Part shown: piece by piece, positions 1 through 5,337 of the stretch
Numbering within the stretch: the stretch's first letter is position 1
Layout: each line of letters begins with the position of its first letter
Source: Sphingomonadales bacterium
GTDB taxonomy: Bacteria > Pseudomonadota > Alphaproteobacteria > Sphingomonadales > Sphingomonadaceae
Assembly: GCA_027489295.1 (NCBI GenBank)
Contig: JAIYAA010000251.1
Span: 1 to 5,346 of the forward strand
DNA length: 5,346 nt
Reading direction: 5' to 3'
Translations under genes and position numbers: made by a program
The notes under the pieces: model-generated
Told to the model about the DNA's origin: nothing
Databases searched by the model: none
The model's input: only the letters and a program-made list of their open reading frames with translations

Positions 1-93
1 ATCGCCAGCGAATGGCCCGCCAGCCGCTGGGACGAACTCCTCCCGTGGAACTGGGCACCGCCAGCAAATCAGCCAATCGCGCAAGCCGCATAA
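1..93 (+). CDS. IS66-family transposase, C-terminal end (partial, 5' end outside window)
   Basis: Reading frame 1 is open from the first base to a TAA at 91-93 and encodes the last 30 residues of a protein. It contains ASRWDELLPWNW, which matches the D-x-LLPWNW tail of the IS66 transposase (TnpC, DDE type; the family's short C-terminal domain). The remaining tail, APPANQPIAQAA, is Ala/Pro-rich and not diagnostic. In the family this protein catalyses cut-and-paste transposition together with accessory proteins TnpA and TnpB, whose genes would lie to the left of the window. The stop codon lies 25 bp inside the inferred right end of the element, the usual close spacing. A 6-bp stem (85-90 with 96-101) spans the stop but has no T tract, so I do not call it a terminator. 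Whether the full transposase is intact cannot be judged. Confidence 0.85.
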   Translation: MASEWPASRWDELLPWNWAPPANQPIAQAA

Positions 94-94
94 T

Positions 95-118
95 CTGCGG
101 CCTGCCGACCACGCTTAC
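95..118 (-). repeat. IS66 right terminal inverted repeat (IRR)
   Basis: Read from outside inward on the minus strand it starts GTAAGCGTGGTCGGCAGGCC, matching the 5'-GTAAGCG start typical of IS66-family ends. The inner boundary is approximate because the left repeat is not available for alignment. The outer boundary at 118 rests on the GTAA rule. Confidence 0.65.
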
Positions 119-227
119 GTATATCAGACAGACGCGGCTGTTCGTCTCGGCCCTTTGAGTATTGATCGCTGGCCCCGCCGATCCTCCGATCCTGCGCATC
201 AGTGGCCGGCAAGTGCTTGCAGCGGAG

Positions 228-246
228 CGCGGGTACGGTGCCCGCG
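228..246. repeat. Inverted repeat, 8-bp stem and 3-base loop
   Basis: CGCGGGTA (228-235) pairs with TGCCCGCG (239-246) around the loop CGG; seven pairs are Watson-Crick and one is G-T. It would make a very stable RNA or cruciform hairpin. It is one of four dyads packed into 209-344. No poly-T follows, so no terminator is called. Confidence 0.6.
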
Positions 247-305
247 TCGGCTGCGCACACCCGCCCTGCTGCAAGGGTGCGGTTCTTGTCCTGACGCCGC
301 TGGCG

Positions 306-331
306 CCTGTCAGCGCGGTCGCGCTGACAGG
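306..331. repeat. Perfect inverted repeat, 11-bp arms, 4-base loop
   Basis: Left arm CCTGTCAGCGC (306-316), loop GGTC (317-320), right arm GCGCTGACAGG (321-331). The arms match at every position. No T tract follows on either strand, so it is not a classical intrinsic terminator, although it lies about 105 nt downstream of the operon's last stop codon and could stabilise the 3' end of its mRNA. A protein-binding dyad, for example for a relaxase or recombinase, is an alternative. Confidence 0.8.
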
Positions 332-382
332 GTGGTCGCCGACCGGATGCGCGGCGGCGGCCCGCTATCTATGAAACTGCGA

Positions 383-402
383 AAAGCGGAGTGATTCGCT
401 TT
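383..402 (-). terminator. Weak candidate terminator after the operon
   Basis: On the minus strand, AAAGCG, an 8-base loop and CGCTTT form a 6-bp stem followed by TC, giving CGCTTTTC. It begins 34 nt past the stop codon of the nitrilase-like gene. The stem is short and the T run lies mostly within it, so it would be inefficient. It is the only terminator-like structure immediately behind the operon; the larger palindrome at 306-331 may contribute to 3'-end formation. Confidence 0.3.
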
Positions 403-435
403 AAATTATGAAATTCAGTTACCCAGATGATGACA

Positions 436-1965
436 TCAGGCCACGTCGACACTGCTTTGGCCCCATACCGGAGGCGCGTTATCCCAAACAAGCAAACCGC
501 TTCGCGGCGTCGAGCCTGGACCTGCTTCAACCAACGCTACCGCACGGGTTAACGTAACGGTCCCGAGGGGGCCTTTAGTCGGATCTGATGGTCCTACAGC
601 TAAGCCGACCGCTGGATCGGGAGCTACGTGCTTGAGATGGTGACAGAGGGTTAAACTGCTCCCTATCATAATACGGGCTTGAGATTTCTTGCTGAGAGCC
701 AATGCGCGCTGGTGTGCCCATCCTGGAATTTTTACACCGGGATCTAGAACTGGGGTCAATATCCAATCTGGCTGATATCGAGCAACAACATCCTCTACTA
801 CCGGACGGGCTTCTAGGTCCTGGCAAATGAACACTACGCATCGCCCAAATCCGTCGAGGTCAACGATCGTTATGCTAGAGTTGCCGGCAATATCTTCCAT
901 CAAAGTGCCGTCCTCACCGGGGTCTTGAAACCCGTATCGGGATGCTGCAAGCTGTTGCATTCCGAAAGGCCATATCTTTCGTTGTCTCCAAAGCAGTTGC
1001 CCGCCACGGCCGAACACGCGCGCTTCGTTCCACGCACGTCCGCACTCCCCTTTCTCAACTGTAAGGCCTGAGCCTGCAAGTATGATGCGCGGGGCGAGCC
1101 CGGCCAGGGCCGCAATGCCATTGCGAATAGTATCTTCCACTTCTCCCGGAACGGTCAGTTCTGGTGCGAACGCCAAATCAACGTCGCTGCTGTTCTCAAG
1201 TGCGGCCAGGAGACGAGCACCCATGTCTGCATTGGGCTGTACGTCCAACACTGGCTGGCCGTTGCGCTCATGAGCGTTGAAAGCCAGATCGTCTTTAGCT
1301 TCGGCCAAGGGTATAAAGCGTACTCGCTCGCGCCCGATTGATCGCGATGCAGGTACGCCCCTCATTGTGTCCGTACCGATCACCTTTACGTCTATTGCGA
1401 TCAACCGATCTTGCTCCCGGCTCGTCGTTGGAGCGACCGTAAGAATCGGAAAGTGATCTTGGAGCGAGTTAGCGGAAGAGGCGTCGCGACCCCGGGCATG
1501 GCGCGAGAATGGACCGTTTGGTATAAGTCTACTGCCCTGCGTCTCGGCGAAATCGCCATGACGCAATCGTCGAAGTTCAGCCTTTTCAAGCCAATCTGGC
1601 AATGTGATTGCGGGCCCGAAAATCGGTGCGAGAGTGCGAGTTCTGGGATGAAGTGGTGTGAACACTTCTTCTATGATATGCATGGACTCAATTATGAGAC
1701 CCGCCGCAAGCAGCTTTTCGGCATGCGTGTCGTTGGCCGGCCACTCAGCGTTTATTACGCCTAACAAAGCTTTAGCAGCAGCCGGCCCATCATCAAGGGC
1801 AAGTGCCGCGGTAAGTTTATGCCTTGTCGATAGGGTTGGTCGTGGGAGGATAGCTCGGTCGGCTGGGGTCCAACTTCCCGCGATTCTCCAAAAACCAATA
1901 AAAAGTAAGGCTGGGTCTGACGCACTCGCCCACTCAGCGCGTATTTCCGGCGCAATTCGCTCCAT
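436..1965 (-). CDS. Nitrilase-superfamily (carbon-nitrogen hydrolase) protein with extra N-terminal region
   Basis: This 509-aa protein is the last gene of the operon. Roughly residues 215-500 show the nitrilase fold signatures in the correct order. The catalytic Glu269 is in FAPEL, Lys330 in WRQRKIWPF and the nucleophile Cys381 in VFICQDLEARP. The segment WAHQRALALSKKSQARIMIG matches the conserved region after the cysteine. Such enzymes hydrolyse amides, N-carbamoyl groups or nitriles, or supply ammonia as a glutaminase; the PEL and CxDL-type motifs look more amidase/glutaminase-like than true nitrilase, but the substrate is unknown. The first ~210 residues match nothing I recognise and make the protein much longer than a single nitrilase domain (about 260-300 aa). 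No signal peptide or membrane helix is evident, so it should be cytoplasmic. I chose the ATG at 1965 over the in-frame GTG at 1968 because GAGGAT lies 6 nt upstream and the ATG overlaps the ATPase stop as TGATG. In this operon it is the likely effector enzyme (inference). Confidence 0.85.
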   Translation of the reverse strand: MERIAPEIRAEWASASDPALLFIGFWRIAGSWTPADRAILPRPTLSTRHKLTAALALDDGPAAAKALLGVINAEWPANDTHAEKLLAAGLIIESMHIIEEVFTPLHPRTRTLAPIFGPAITLPDWLEKAELRRLRHGDFAETQGSRLIPNGPFSRHARGRDASSANSLQDHFPILTVAPTTSREQDRLIAIDVKVIGTDTMRGVPASRSIGRERVRFIPLAEAKDDLAFNAHERNGQPVLDVQPNADMGARLLAALENSSDVDLAFAPELTVPGEVEDTIRNGIAALAGLAPRIILAGSGLTVEKGECGRAWNEARVFGRGGQLLWRQRKIWPFGMQQLAASRYGFQDPGEDGTLMEDIAGNSSITIVDLDGFGRCVVFICQDLEARPVVEDVVARYQPDWILTPVLDPGVKIPGWAHQRALALSKKSQARIMIGSSLTLCHHLKHVAPDPAVGLAVGPSDPTKGPLGTVTLTRAVALVEAGPGSTPRSGLLVWDNAPPVWGQSSVDVA

Positions 1966-4307
1966 CACACATCCTCGCGCGAGCGACGAGTTGGTTTACC
2001 TGGGCTTCCATCACGAACGCGCAATTCAAGACCTGCGCTAAGTTGTGCAAGCTCATCGAGCATAGCGTTAAGATGAGGGAAATTGCCGACTTTGCGGGCG
2101 CCTTCAATGAACGCCTGCAATGATCCGACCAGGGTCTTCAAGATCGTCTCAGGCTGTCGCGTACGAGTGGCTACTCCTCGTCGGTGAGACAGAGCATAGG
2201 CGCGTTCAAAGCTAGCCATGGCCGTGGCTTGGGCCGCTTGTGCAGAAAGCTCCGCTAATACAGCAAGCTCTTCGTCAGGCACTGCTCCAACCGCTGTTCC
2301 AAGCAGGCTGGTGAGCGCATCGGTAACTCGCGCCCCGCTCGATGCGGCCCGGCCAAAAAGCTGCGCATAAGCGCGAGCGATGGCAGGGGGTGCGACTGCC
2401 CGCCTGAGCAATTCTGCCGCTGAGGCTGCAGGCGATGGCCCATCAACGATTGCTTCGGCGAGCTCCGGGAGCTTGGTTAGGAAGCTTGGTGCGTTTGGCG
2501 TGGCTGCACGTGTCGCATCGAGAGCTAGTCGAGCAGCTTCCTTCCGGTCGCCCGCCGTTTGGCGGGCATGCCGCATCAGTCTAAAGCTGGCCTCGAAGAT
2601 AAAACGTTCTCCTTCCGGACTCTCCGCCTGACCAAACTCGTTGGAAATGCGAATAATCTTCCGCAGAATATCGACTGCTTCCTCTGGCTGTTCTAGCTTC
2701 TCGTAAGCGGAGGCGCGTAGTAGCATCGCATCTAGCTGACGAACTCGCCATTCAGCCTTTTCACCACCCTCTTGCTTTCTCGCTAGTCTGATAAGGGCAA
2801 GAGCCTCATCGGTAGCTCCTAATAACTGTAAAGGATCGGCTGTCGATTCATGAAGACGTGCCGCACGCATTCGGGTTTCAACCCGCCGCTCAATAATTTC
2901 TAGTGTCTGTATTTCAGCTGCAAGAATTTCATCAATTTCATCAAGCGCTAAGATCTCGTCTTCAGACCCCAACCACGCGATGTTGGATTCTAACGAGGTT
3001 TCAAGAGCTGCTGCGAGAAGTTGACGCCAGGTTGAGGGGTCGCGCTCATGCATTTTGCGAAGTAATACAATGACCCGATTCAAAATATCATAGCGCTCAC
3101 CGAGGTGTAGGTCGCTGCGTTGCTCAAATAATATCGCGGTTTCTGCCAGAGCGGCAACATAATCGTCAGCAAGGTCATCGCCGTCTACGAGTGTAGATAT
3201 TGCACTTTCGACGTAGCCGTGCAGTTGGCGTCCTGCCCGTCCCGGCTCTGCGGTTAGTAGCTGTCGAAGATACGAGTCAGTCGAAAGGGTTGGCGCGAGC
3301 CGACTTGAAACAACGTCACGCCATGCTTCCGGAATATCCGGAATTGCGATTGATCTATCTGTTATCACGCTAGTTAAGCGTGCCATGTTGGCAGTAAGCG
3401 GGTCAAGTGCTGCGTTCGTGTCGTTGAAAGCGCTGAGTGACTCCATGAACGGCACGTTAGGTTCTGCTTTGATCTGCAGATTCTTCAGATCATACTCTGT
3501 GGTTTCCCGGTCAAGTCTGCCTGGCCGAGTTAATTCGCGAAGCGCTCGCGCAAGCGCATCTGCCTCTTCGTCGGTGCCCTCGCGCGAAACGCGCATGGGT
3601 ACCGTCCAAATCTTGAGGTCATTGCCACGCGTACGCCTAATAGCCGATGCTACACGAGCAACGCCTTCTATATTCTGACGATTTAGAACAAAAGAAAGAA
3701 CTACCGCATCGGGAAGCTGCATGGTGCATATGCCAGCTACATCGGCTAGTCCAGTTCGACTATCGACTAAAATGAGATCGTAATTCTGCGCAGCCCACTG
3801 CCTAAGTGCGTCAATGAAGCCACCGCCAGCGTAACGATCCAGTAAATCGTTCCAGGACATTGCCGCTAATGCACGCTCATATTCTACCAGGTCAGGAGTA
3901 GCGATCATATCGCCACCGGCAGGAATAATGTCGAGCCGCCCCTCGTCAAATATGTCGTCGCCCCATACTCTATGGGTTAACGCCTCAAATGGCGCCCCGC
4001 TGCGAAAATTGGCGAAGTGGCTATCGATGTCATCAGGATCTTTTGCTGCGTCGATTCCGTTTTGCCACTCCCATGCTAGATCCAGAATGCCGGCCGCTCC
4101 GCGGATTTTCGCCATCTCATCAGGTTCAAGAAGACCTCGAAAGTAATGGTGTAGGCCGGGTGCCTCTAGGTCCCAGTCCATTACGAGCACATTTAACTCA
4201 TTCATCGCTGCTAGGAAGGCGACGTTGGCTAATGCCATCGTCCTTCCAACGCCTCCCTTGAACGAGTAGAAGGAAACGATACGGCCTTTGCGACTCTCGG
4301 TGTTCAT
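1965..4307 (-). CDS. KGGVGR-variant MinD/ParA-like ATPase with helical TPR-like C-terminus
   Basis: This 780-aa protein has a SIMIBI-class P-loop domain at about residues 8-320. The deviant Walker A is KGGVGRT at 17-23: the signature lysine K17 is kept, but the usual P-loop lysine is Arg22. It is followed by MALANVA, the acidic switch motif DWDLEAPG (44-51) and a Walker B/switch II strand YDLILVDSRTG (176-186). KGGVGR-type ATPases with RTMALANVA and DWDLEAPG are a known family, distinct from plasmid-partition ParA, and often carry TPR or effector-associated modules. Residues ~330-775 are predicted all-helical; 492-510 and 519-560 resemble TPR hairpins (for example LRASAYEKLEQPEEAVDILR). No membrane segment is seen. 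The start is supported by a 4-nt ATGA overlap with the HTH gene; its own Shine-Dalgarno is weak, so translation is probably coupled. There is no ParB partner gene and no obvious parS, which argues against a partition role. Likely sensor or switch of the operon (inference). Confidence 0.87.
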   Translation of the reverse strand: MNTESRKGRIVSFYSFKGGVGRTMALANVAFLAAMNELNVLVMDWDLEAPGLHHYFRGLLEPDEMAKIRGAAGILDLAWEWQNGIDAAKDPDDIDSHFANFRSGAPFEALTHRVWGDDIFDEGRLDIIPAGGDMIATPDLVEYERALAAMSWNDLLDRYAGGGFIDALRQWAAQNYDLILVDSRTGLADVAGICTMQLPDAVVLSFVLNRQNIEGVARVASAIRRTRGNDLKIWTVPMRVSREGTDEEADALARALRELTRPGRLDRETTEYDLKNLQIKAEPNVPFMESLSAFNDTNAALDPLTANMARLTSVITDRSIAIPDIPEAWRDVVSSRLAPTLSTDSYLRQLLTAEPGRAGRQLHGYVESAISTLVDGDDLADDYVAALAETAILFEQRSDLHLGERYDILNRVIVLLRKMHERDPSTWRQLLAAALETSLESNIAWLGSEDEILALDEIDEILAAEIQTLEIIERRVETRMRAARLHESTADPLQLLGATDEALALIRLARKQEGGEKAEWRVRQLDAMLLRASAYEKLEQPEEAVDILRKIIRISNEFGQAESPEGERFIFEASFRLMRHARQTAGDRKEAARLALDATRAATPNAPSFLTKLPELAEAIVDGPSPAASAAELLRRAVAPPAIARAYAQLFGRAASSGARVTDALTSLLGTAVGAVPDEELAVLAELSAQAAQATAMASFERAYALSHRRGVATRTRQPETILKTLVGSLQAFIEGARKVGNFPHLNAMLDELAQLSAGLELRVRDGSPGKPTRRSREDV
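1971..1976 (-). promoter_or_regulatory. Shine-Dalgarno that decides the nitrilase-like start
   Basis: GAGGAT on the minus strand lies inside the last codons of the ATPase gene. Its core GAGGA ends 6 nt before the ATG at 1965, identical to the spacing in front of the HTH gene. The competing GTG at 1968 would be only 3 nt away, too close. Together with the TGATG overlap this points to termination-reinitiation coupling. Confidence 0.6.
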
Positions 4308-5005
4308 TGCGCTAAGCGCCTGTCTCCGGCCGCGACCAGGATCATTGCTCCGCGTAGGGCCTCAGGCAGTTCCTTCCTATGGTTGTCAAGCGCATCTAAG
4401 ACGTCTGGGCGCAACTGCCCTGGTTGTCCAGCGGCCCCGAGAGCTCCCATGTTTCGCGCGCGTGCTACAGCACGCGCGGCAGAAGTTAAAAAGTTTATAA
4501 TTCGGTTGCCCTCGCGACGGCACTCAACCGCCCCAATTTGTCGCAGGACTTTCAGCCGACGACTTACTTCGGCTTCATCCTTGCCAAGTCGCTCGGCAAT
4601 TTCATATCCCGCGAGTTCTGCATCTATGAGTAGCCTAATATAGCGCTCATATGCTTTAGAGCGTAGGCGGTGCTCGAACGCATCGTCGACGCGTCGGCTT
4701 GCGGCGCGCGCTACGATTGCATGAGCCAAACCGATCATGCCCAAGCTTAGGGCTGCTTCCTCCGGTGGCGCGGAATCCTCATCCCCCCGGGCTGCCGCTG
4801 CAGCTGGGGCGGGTGCTGAAGCTAAGCGCGAGAGGTAAAACTGTTCGAGTGCGGCTTGGGCTTCCTCTAGCCCATGGCGATCCTCGCGTCCGAGCGCGGC
4901 AATGATGCGGTCGCTTATCGCGGTGGAGGTGCCTGCGGGCAGATCGTGCCGACGGGCTGCGTCGAGCTCGTCTCCGAGCTCGGTCAGGAAGTTCCAGCTG
5001 GGCAT
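4304..5005 (-). CDS. Winged-helix HTH protein, putative operon regulator
   Basis: This 233-aa protein is encoded by the first gene of the operon. Residues ~118-178 form a winged-helix domain: helices over YERYIRLLIDAELAGYEIAERLG, a probable recognition helix DEAEVSRRLKVLRQIGAV (143-160) and a wing CRREGNRIINFLTSAA. This resembles ArsR/MarR-like or GntR-like wHTH folds. The N-terminal ~60 residues are helical and unassigned, and 62-83 is a disordered Ala/Pro/Asp linker. The C-terminal ~50 residues are helical with no family match I know. No metal-binding cysteine cluster is present (one Cys, in the wing), so a metal-sensing ArsR role is unlikely. The start is supported by GAGGA (5012-5016) 6 nt before the ATG. 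Its stop overlaps the ATPase start as ATGA. GC is higher than in the two downstream genes (about 62% at 4801-4860). It may repress or activate its own operon, or act as an adaptor that brings the ATPase to DNA; neither is shown. Confidence 0.8.
   Translation of the reverse strand: MPSWNFLTELGDELDAARRHDLPAGTSTAISDRIIAALGREDRHGLEEAQAALEQFYLSRLASAPAPAAAAARGDEDSAPPEEAALSLGMIGLAHAIVARAASRRVDDAFEHRLRSKAYERYIRLLIDAELAGYEIAERLGKDEAEVSRRLKVLRQIGAVECRREGNRIINFLTSAARAVARARNMGALGAAGQPGQLRPDVLDALDNHRKELPEALRGAMILVAAGDRRLAQ
4457..4478. repeat. Inverted repeat inside the HTH gene, 10-bp arms
   Basis: CGCGCGTGCT (4457-4466), a 2-base gap AC, then AGCACGCGCG (4469-4478); all ten positions of the arms match. 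It encodes the ARAVARAR stretch just after the winged helix and lies about 150 nt upstream of the ATPase start. It may simply follow from alternating Ala/Arg codons, or be an internal operator or mRNA hairpin. Confidence 0.6.
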
Positions 5006-5011
5006 GTTCGG

Positions 5012-5016
5012 TCCTC
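5012..5016 (-). promoter_or_regulatory. Ribosome binding site of the HTH gene
   Basis: GAGGA on the minus strand lies 6 nt before the ATG at 5005. This is a strong match with good spacing and supports the chosen start of the first operon gene. Confidence 0.65.
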
Positions 5017-5028
5017 GGGTCGCGTGAT

Positions 5029-5057
5029 CATCTAACCATCGGCGCTGAATGTATCAA
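5029..5057 (-). promoter_or_regulatory. Candidate sigma-70-like promoter of the operon
   Basis: On the minus strand TTGATA (5057-5052, five of six to TTGACA) is followed after 17 bp by TAGATG (5034-5029, three of six to TATAAT). Initiation about 7 nt further on would leave a leader of roughly 17 nt that just includes the GAGGA site. The -10 is poor, so an activator may be needed or the real promoter may lie elsewhere in 5006-5300. Confidence 0.3.
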
Positions 5058-5073
5058 GGAGATATCAATGATG
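5052..5073. repeat. 11-bp-phased direct repeat overlapping the promoter candidate
   Basis: TATCAAGGAGA (5052-5062) is followed directly by TATCAATGATG (5063-5073); 8 of 11 positions match and the TATCAA core is exact. The spacing is one helical turn and one copy coincides with the candidate -35 box. This is the kind of place a regulator such as the operon's own HTH protein might bind, but the repeat is short and could be chance. Confidence 0.3.
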
Positions 5074-5301
5074 CCTGGTTGAGCTTCCGTTACCGAAGCG
5101 AATTTTGCGAAGTTTTGTTCCGTGGGGGTGCTGAGTTGCCCTTGGGCCAGCGCCATCCGGTGGCTCGGGTAGGAGCTCGGCTTCGGGTACGCGCTTAGAT
5201 GCTGTGGCGCTGTTGGGGGAATGTTAACCGTGACGTGACCCCCATCTTTCATCCAGCGGCAACCAGAGACCGACCGTTGTTGTCGCGCAGGAGCGCGGGT
5301 G

Positions 5302-5337
5302 AAGCAACGGGCGGGTTTAAACCCGCCCGTTGCTTTT
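5302..5337 (+). terminator. Intrinsic terminator-like 34-bp perfect palindrome
   Basis: Arms AAGCAACGGGCGGGTTT (5302-5318) and AAACCCGCCCGTTGCTT (5319-5335) are perfect complements, and the plus strand continues as TTTTC (T run 5334-5337). As RNA it would fold as a 14-bp GC-rich stem with a UUUAAA loop and a U tail, a good rho-independent terminator for plus-strand transcription. On the minus strand the tail is only TT, so it is weaker there. No plus-strand gene upstream is certain. It may insulate the operon from its surroundings or serve a short transcript from 5049 onward. Confidence 0.6.

Larger units (their letters stand above)
1..118 (+). mobile_element. IS66-family insertion sequence, right end
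   Basis: The transposase tail is followed by CTGCCGACCACGCTTAC ending at 118. Read inward on the minus strand the element begins GTAAGCG, as expected for IS66-family ends, which typically start 5'-GTAA. IS66 elements usually duplicate 8 bp of target, so the first flanking copy would be GTATATCA at 119-126; the partner copy is off-window and cannot be checked. The element lies convergent to the minus-strand operon and about 320 bp beyond its last stop codon, so it does not interrupt it. Confidence 0.75.
119..435. other. Gene-free, GC-rich inverted-repeat cluster, then an AT-rich strip
   Basis: I see no convincing gene in these 317 bases. Two overlapping plus-strand frames stay open (155-394 and 162-374), but neither product resembles a protein family I know, neither has a clear ribosome site, and open frames are expected by chance at this GC. 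What stands out is secondary structure: dyads at 209-220 (GCAAG/CTTGC), 228-246 (CGCGGGTA with TGCCCGCG, one G-T pair), 306-331 (11-bp perfect arms) and 334-344 (GGTCG/CGACC). Composition switches near 370 from about 70% GC to an AT-rich strip running up to the operon's last stop codon. This may mark the boundary between backbone and cargo. An oriT, a recombination site or a structured RNA are possible readings, none demonstrated. Confidence 0.5.
5006..5301. other. Upstream intergenic region with uncertain small ORFs
   Basis: I cannot support a definite gene here. Two antisense candidates overlap. On the plus strand ATG 5049 to TAG 5198 gives 49 aa, starting MYQGDINDAWLSFRYRSEF; the first half looks protein-like and the second half is Arg/Ala-rich, as if a gene had been truncated near 5125. 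On the minus strand ATG 5252 to TGA 5028 gives 74 aa ending 22 nt before the HTH gene; it has no clear ribosome site and matches no family I know. A plus-strand AAGGAG followed by ATGATG (5068-5073) looks like an excellent start, but its frame stops after four codons. GC is high from about 5125 onward. Confidence 0.35.

Noticed and set aside
69..260. Minus-strand open frame of 63 codons crossing the IS66 end
   Set aside because: It spans the transposase stop and the terminal inverted repeat, so it cannot be an ancestral gene, and no family is recognisable.
162..374. Plus-strand open frame of 70 codons after the IS66 end
   Set aside because: TTG start without Shine-Dalgarno, low-complexity Ala/Gly/Pro product, and a second overlapping frame also open; expected in about 70% GC DNA.
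1411..1764. Plus-strand open frame of 117 codons inside the nitrilase-like gene
   Set aside because: It is antisense to a well-supported coding region with catalytic motifs, shows no family signature, and is explained as a shadow frame.
1658..2041. Plus-strand open frame of 127 codons across the ATPase/nitrilase-like junction
   Set aside because: It runs antisense through the TGATG junction of two real genes, has no ribosome site or recognisable domain, and its composition mirrors the opposite strand.
1965..4307. Plasmid partition (ParA) role for the ATPase
   Set aside because: The P-loop is the KGGVGR variant, the protein is twice the usual ParA length with a helical C-terminus, and no ParB gene or parS-like repeats are present.
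5068..5082. Strong plus-strand AAGGAG plus ATGATG start
   Set aside because: The frame ends at TGA after four codons (MMPG). Without a conserved downstream gene it is not a usable gene call; a leader peptide cannot be shown.
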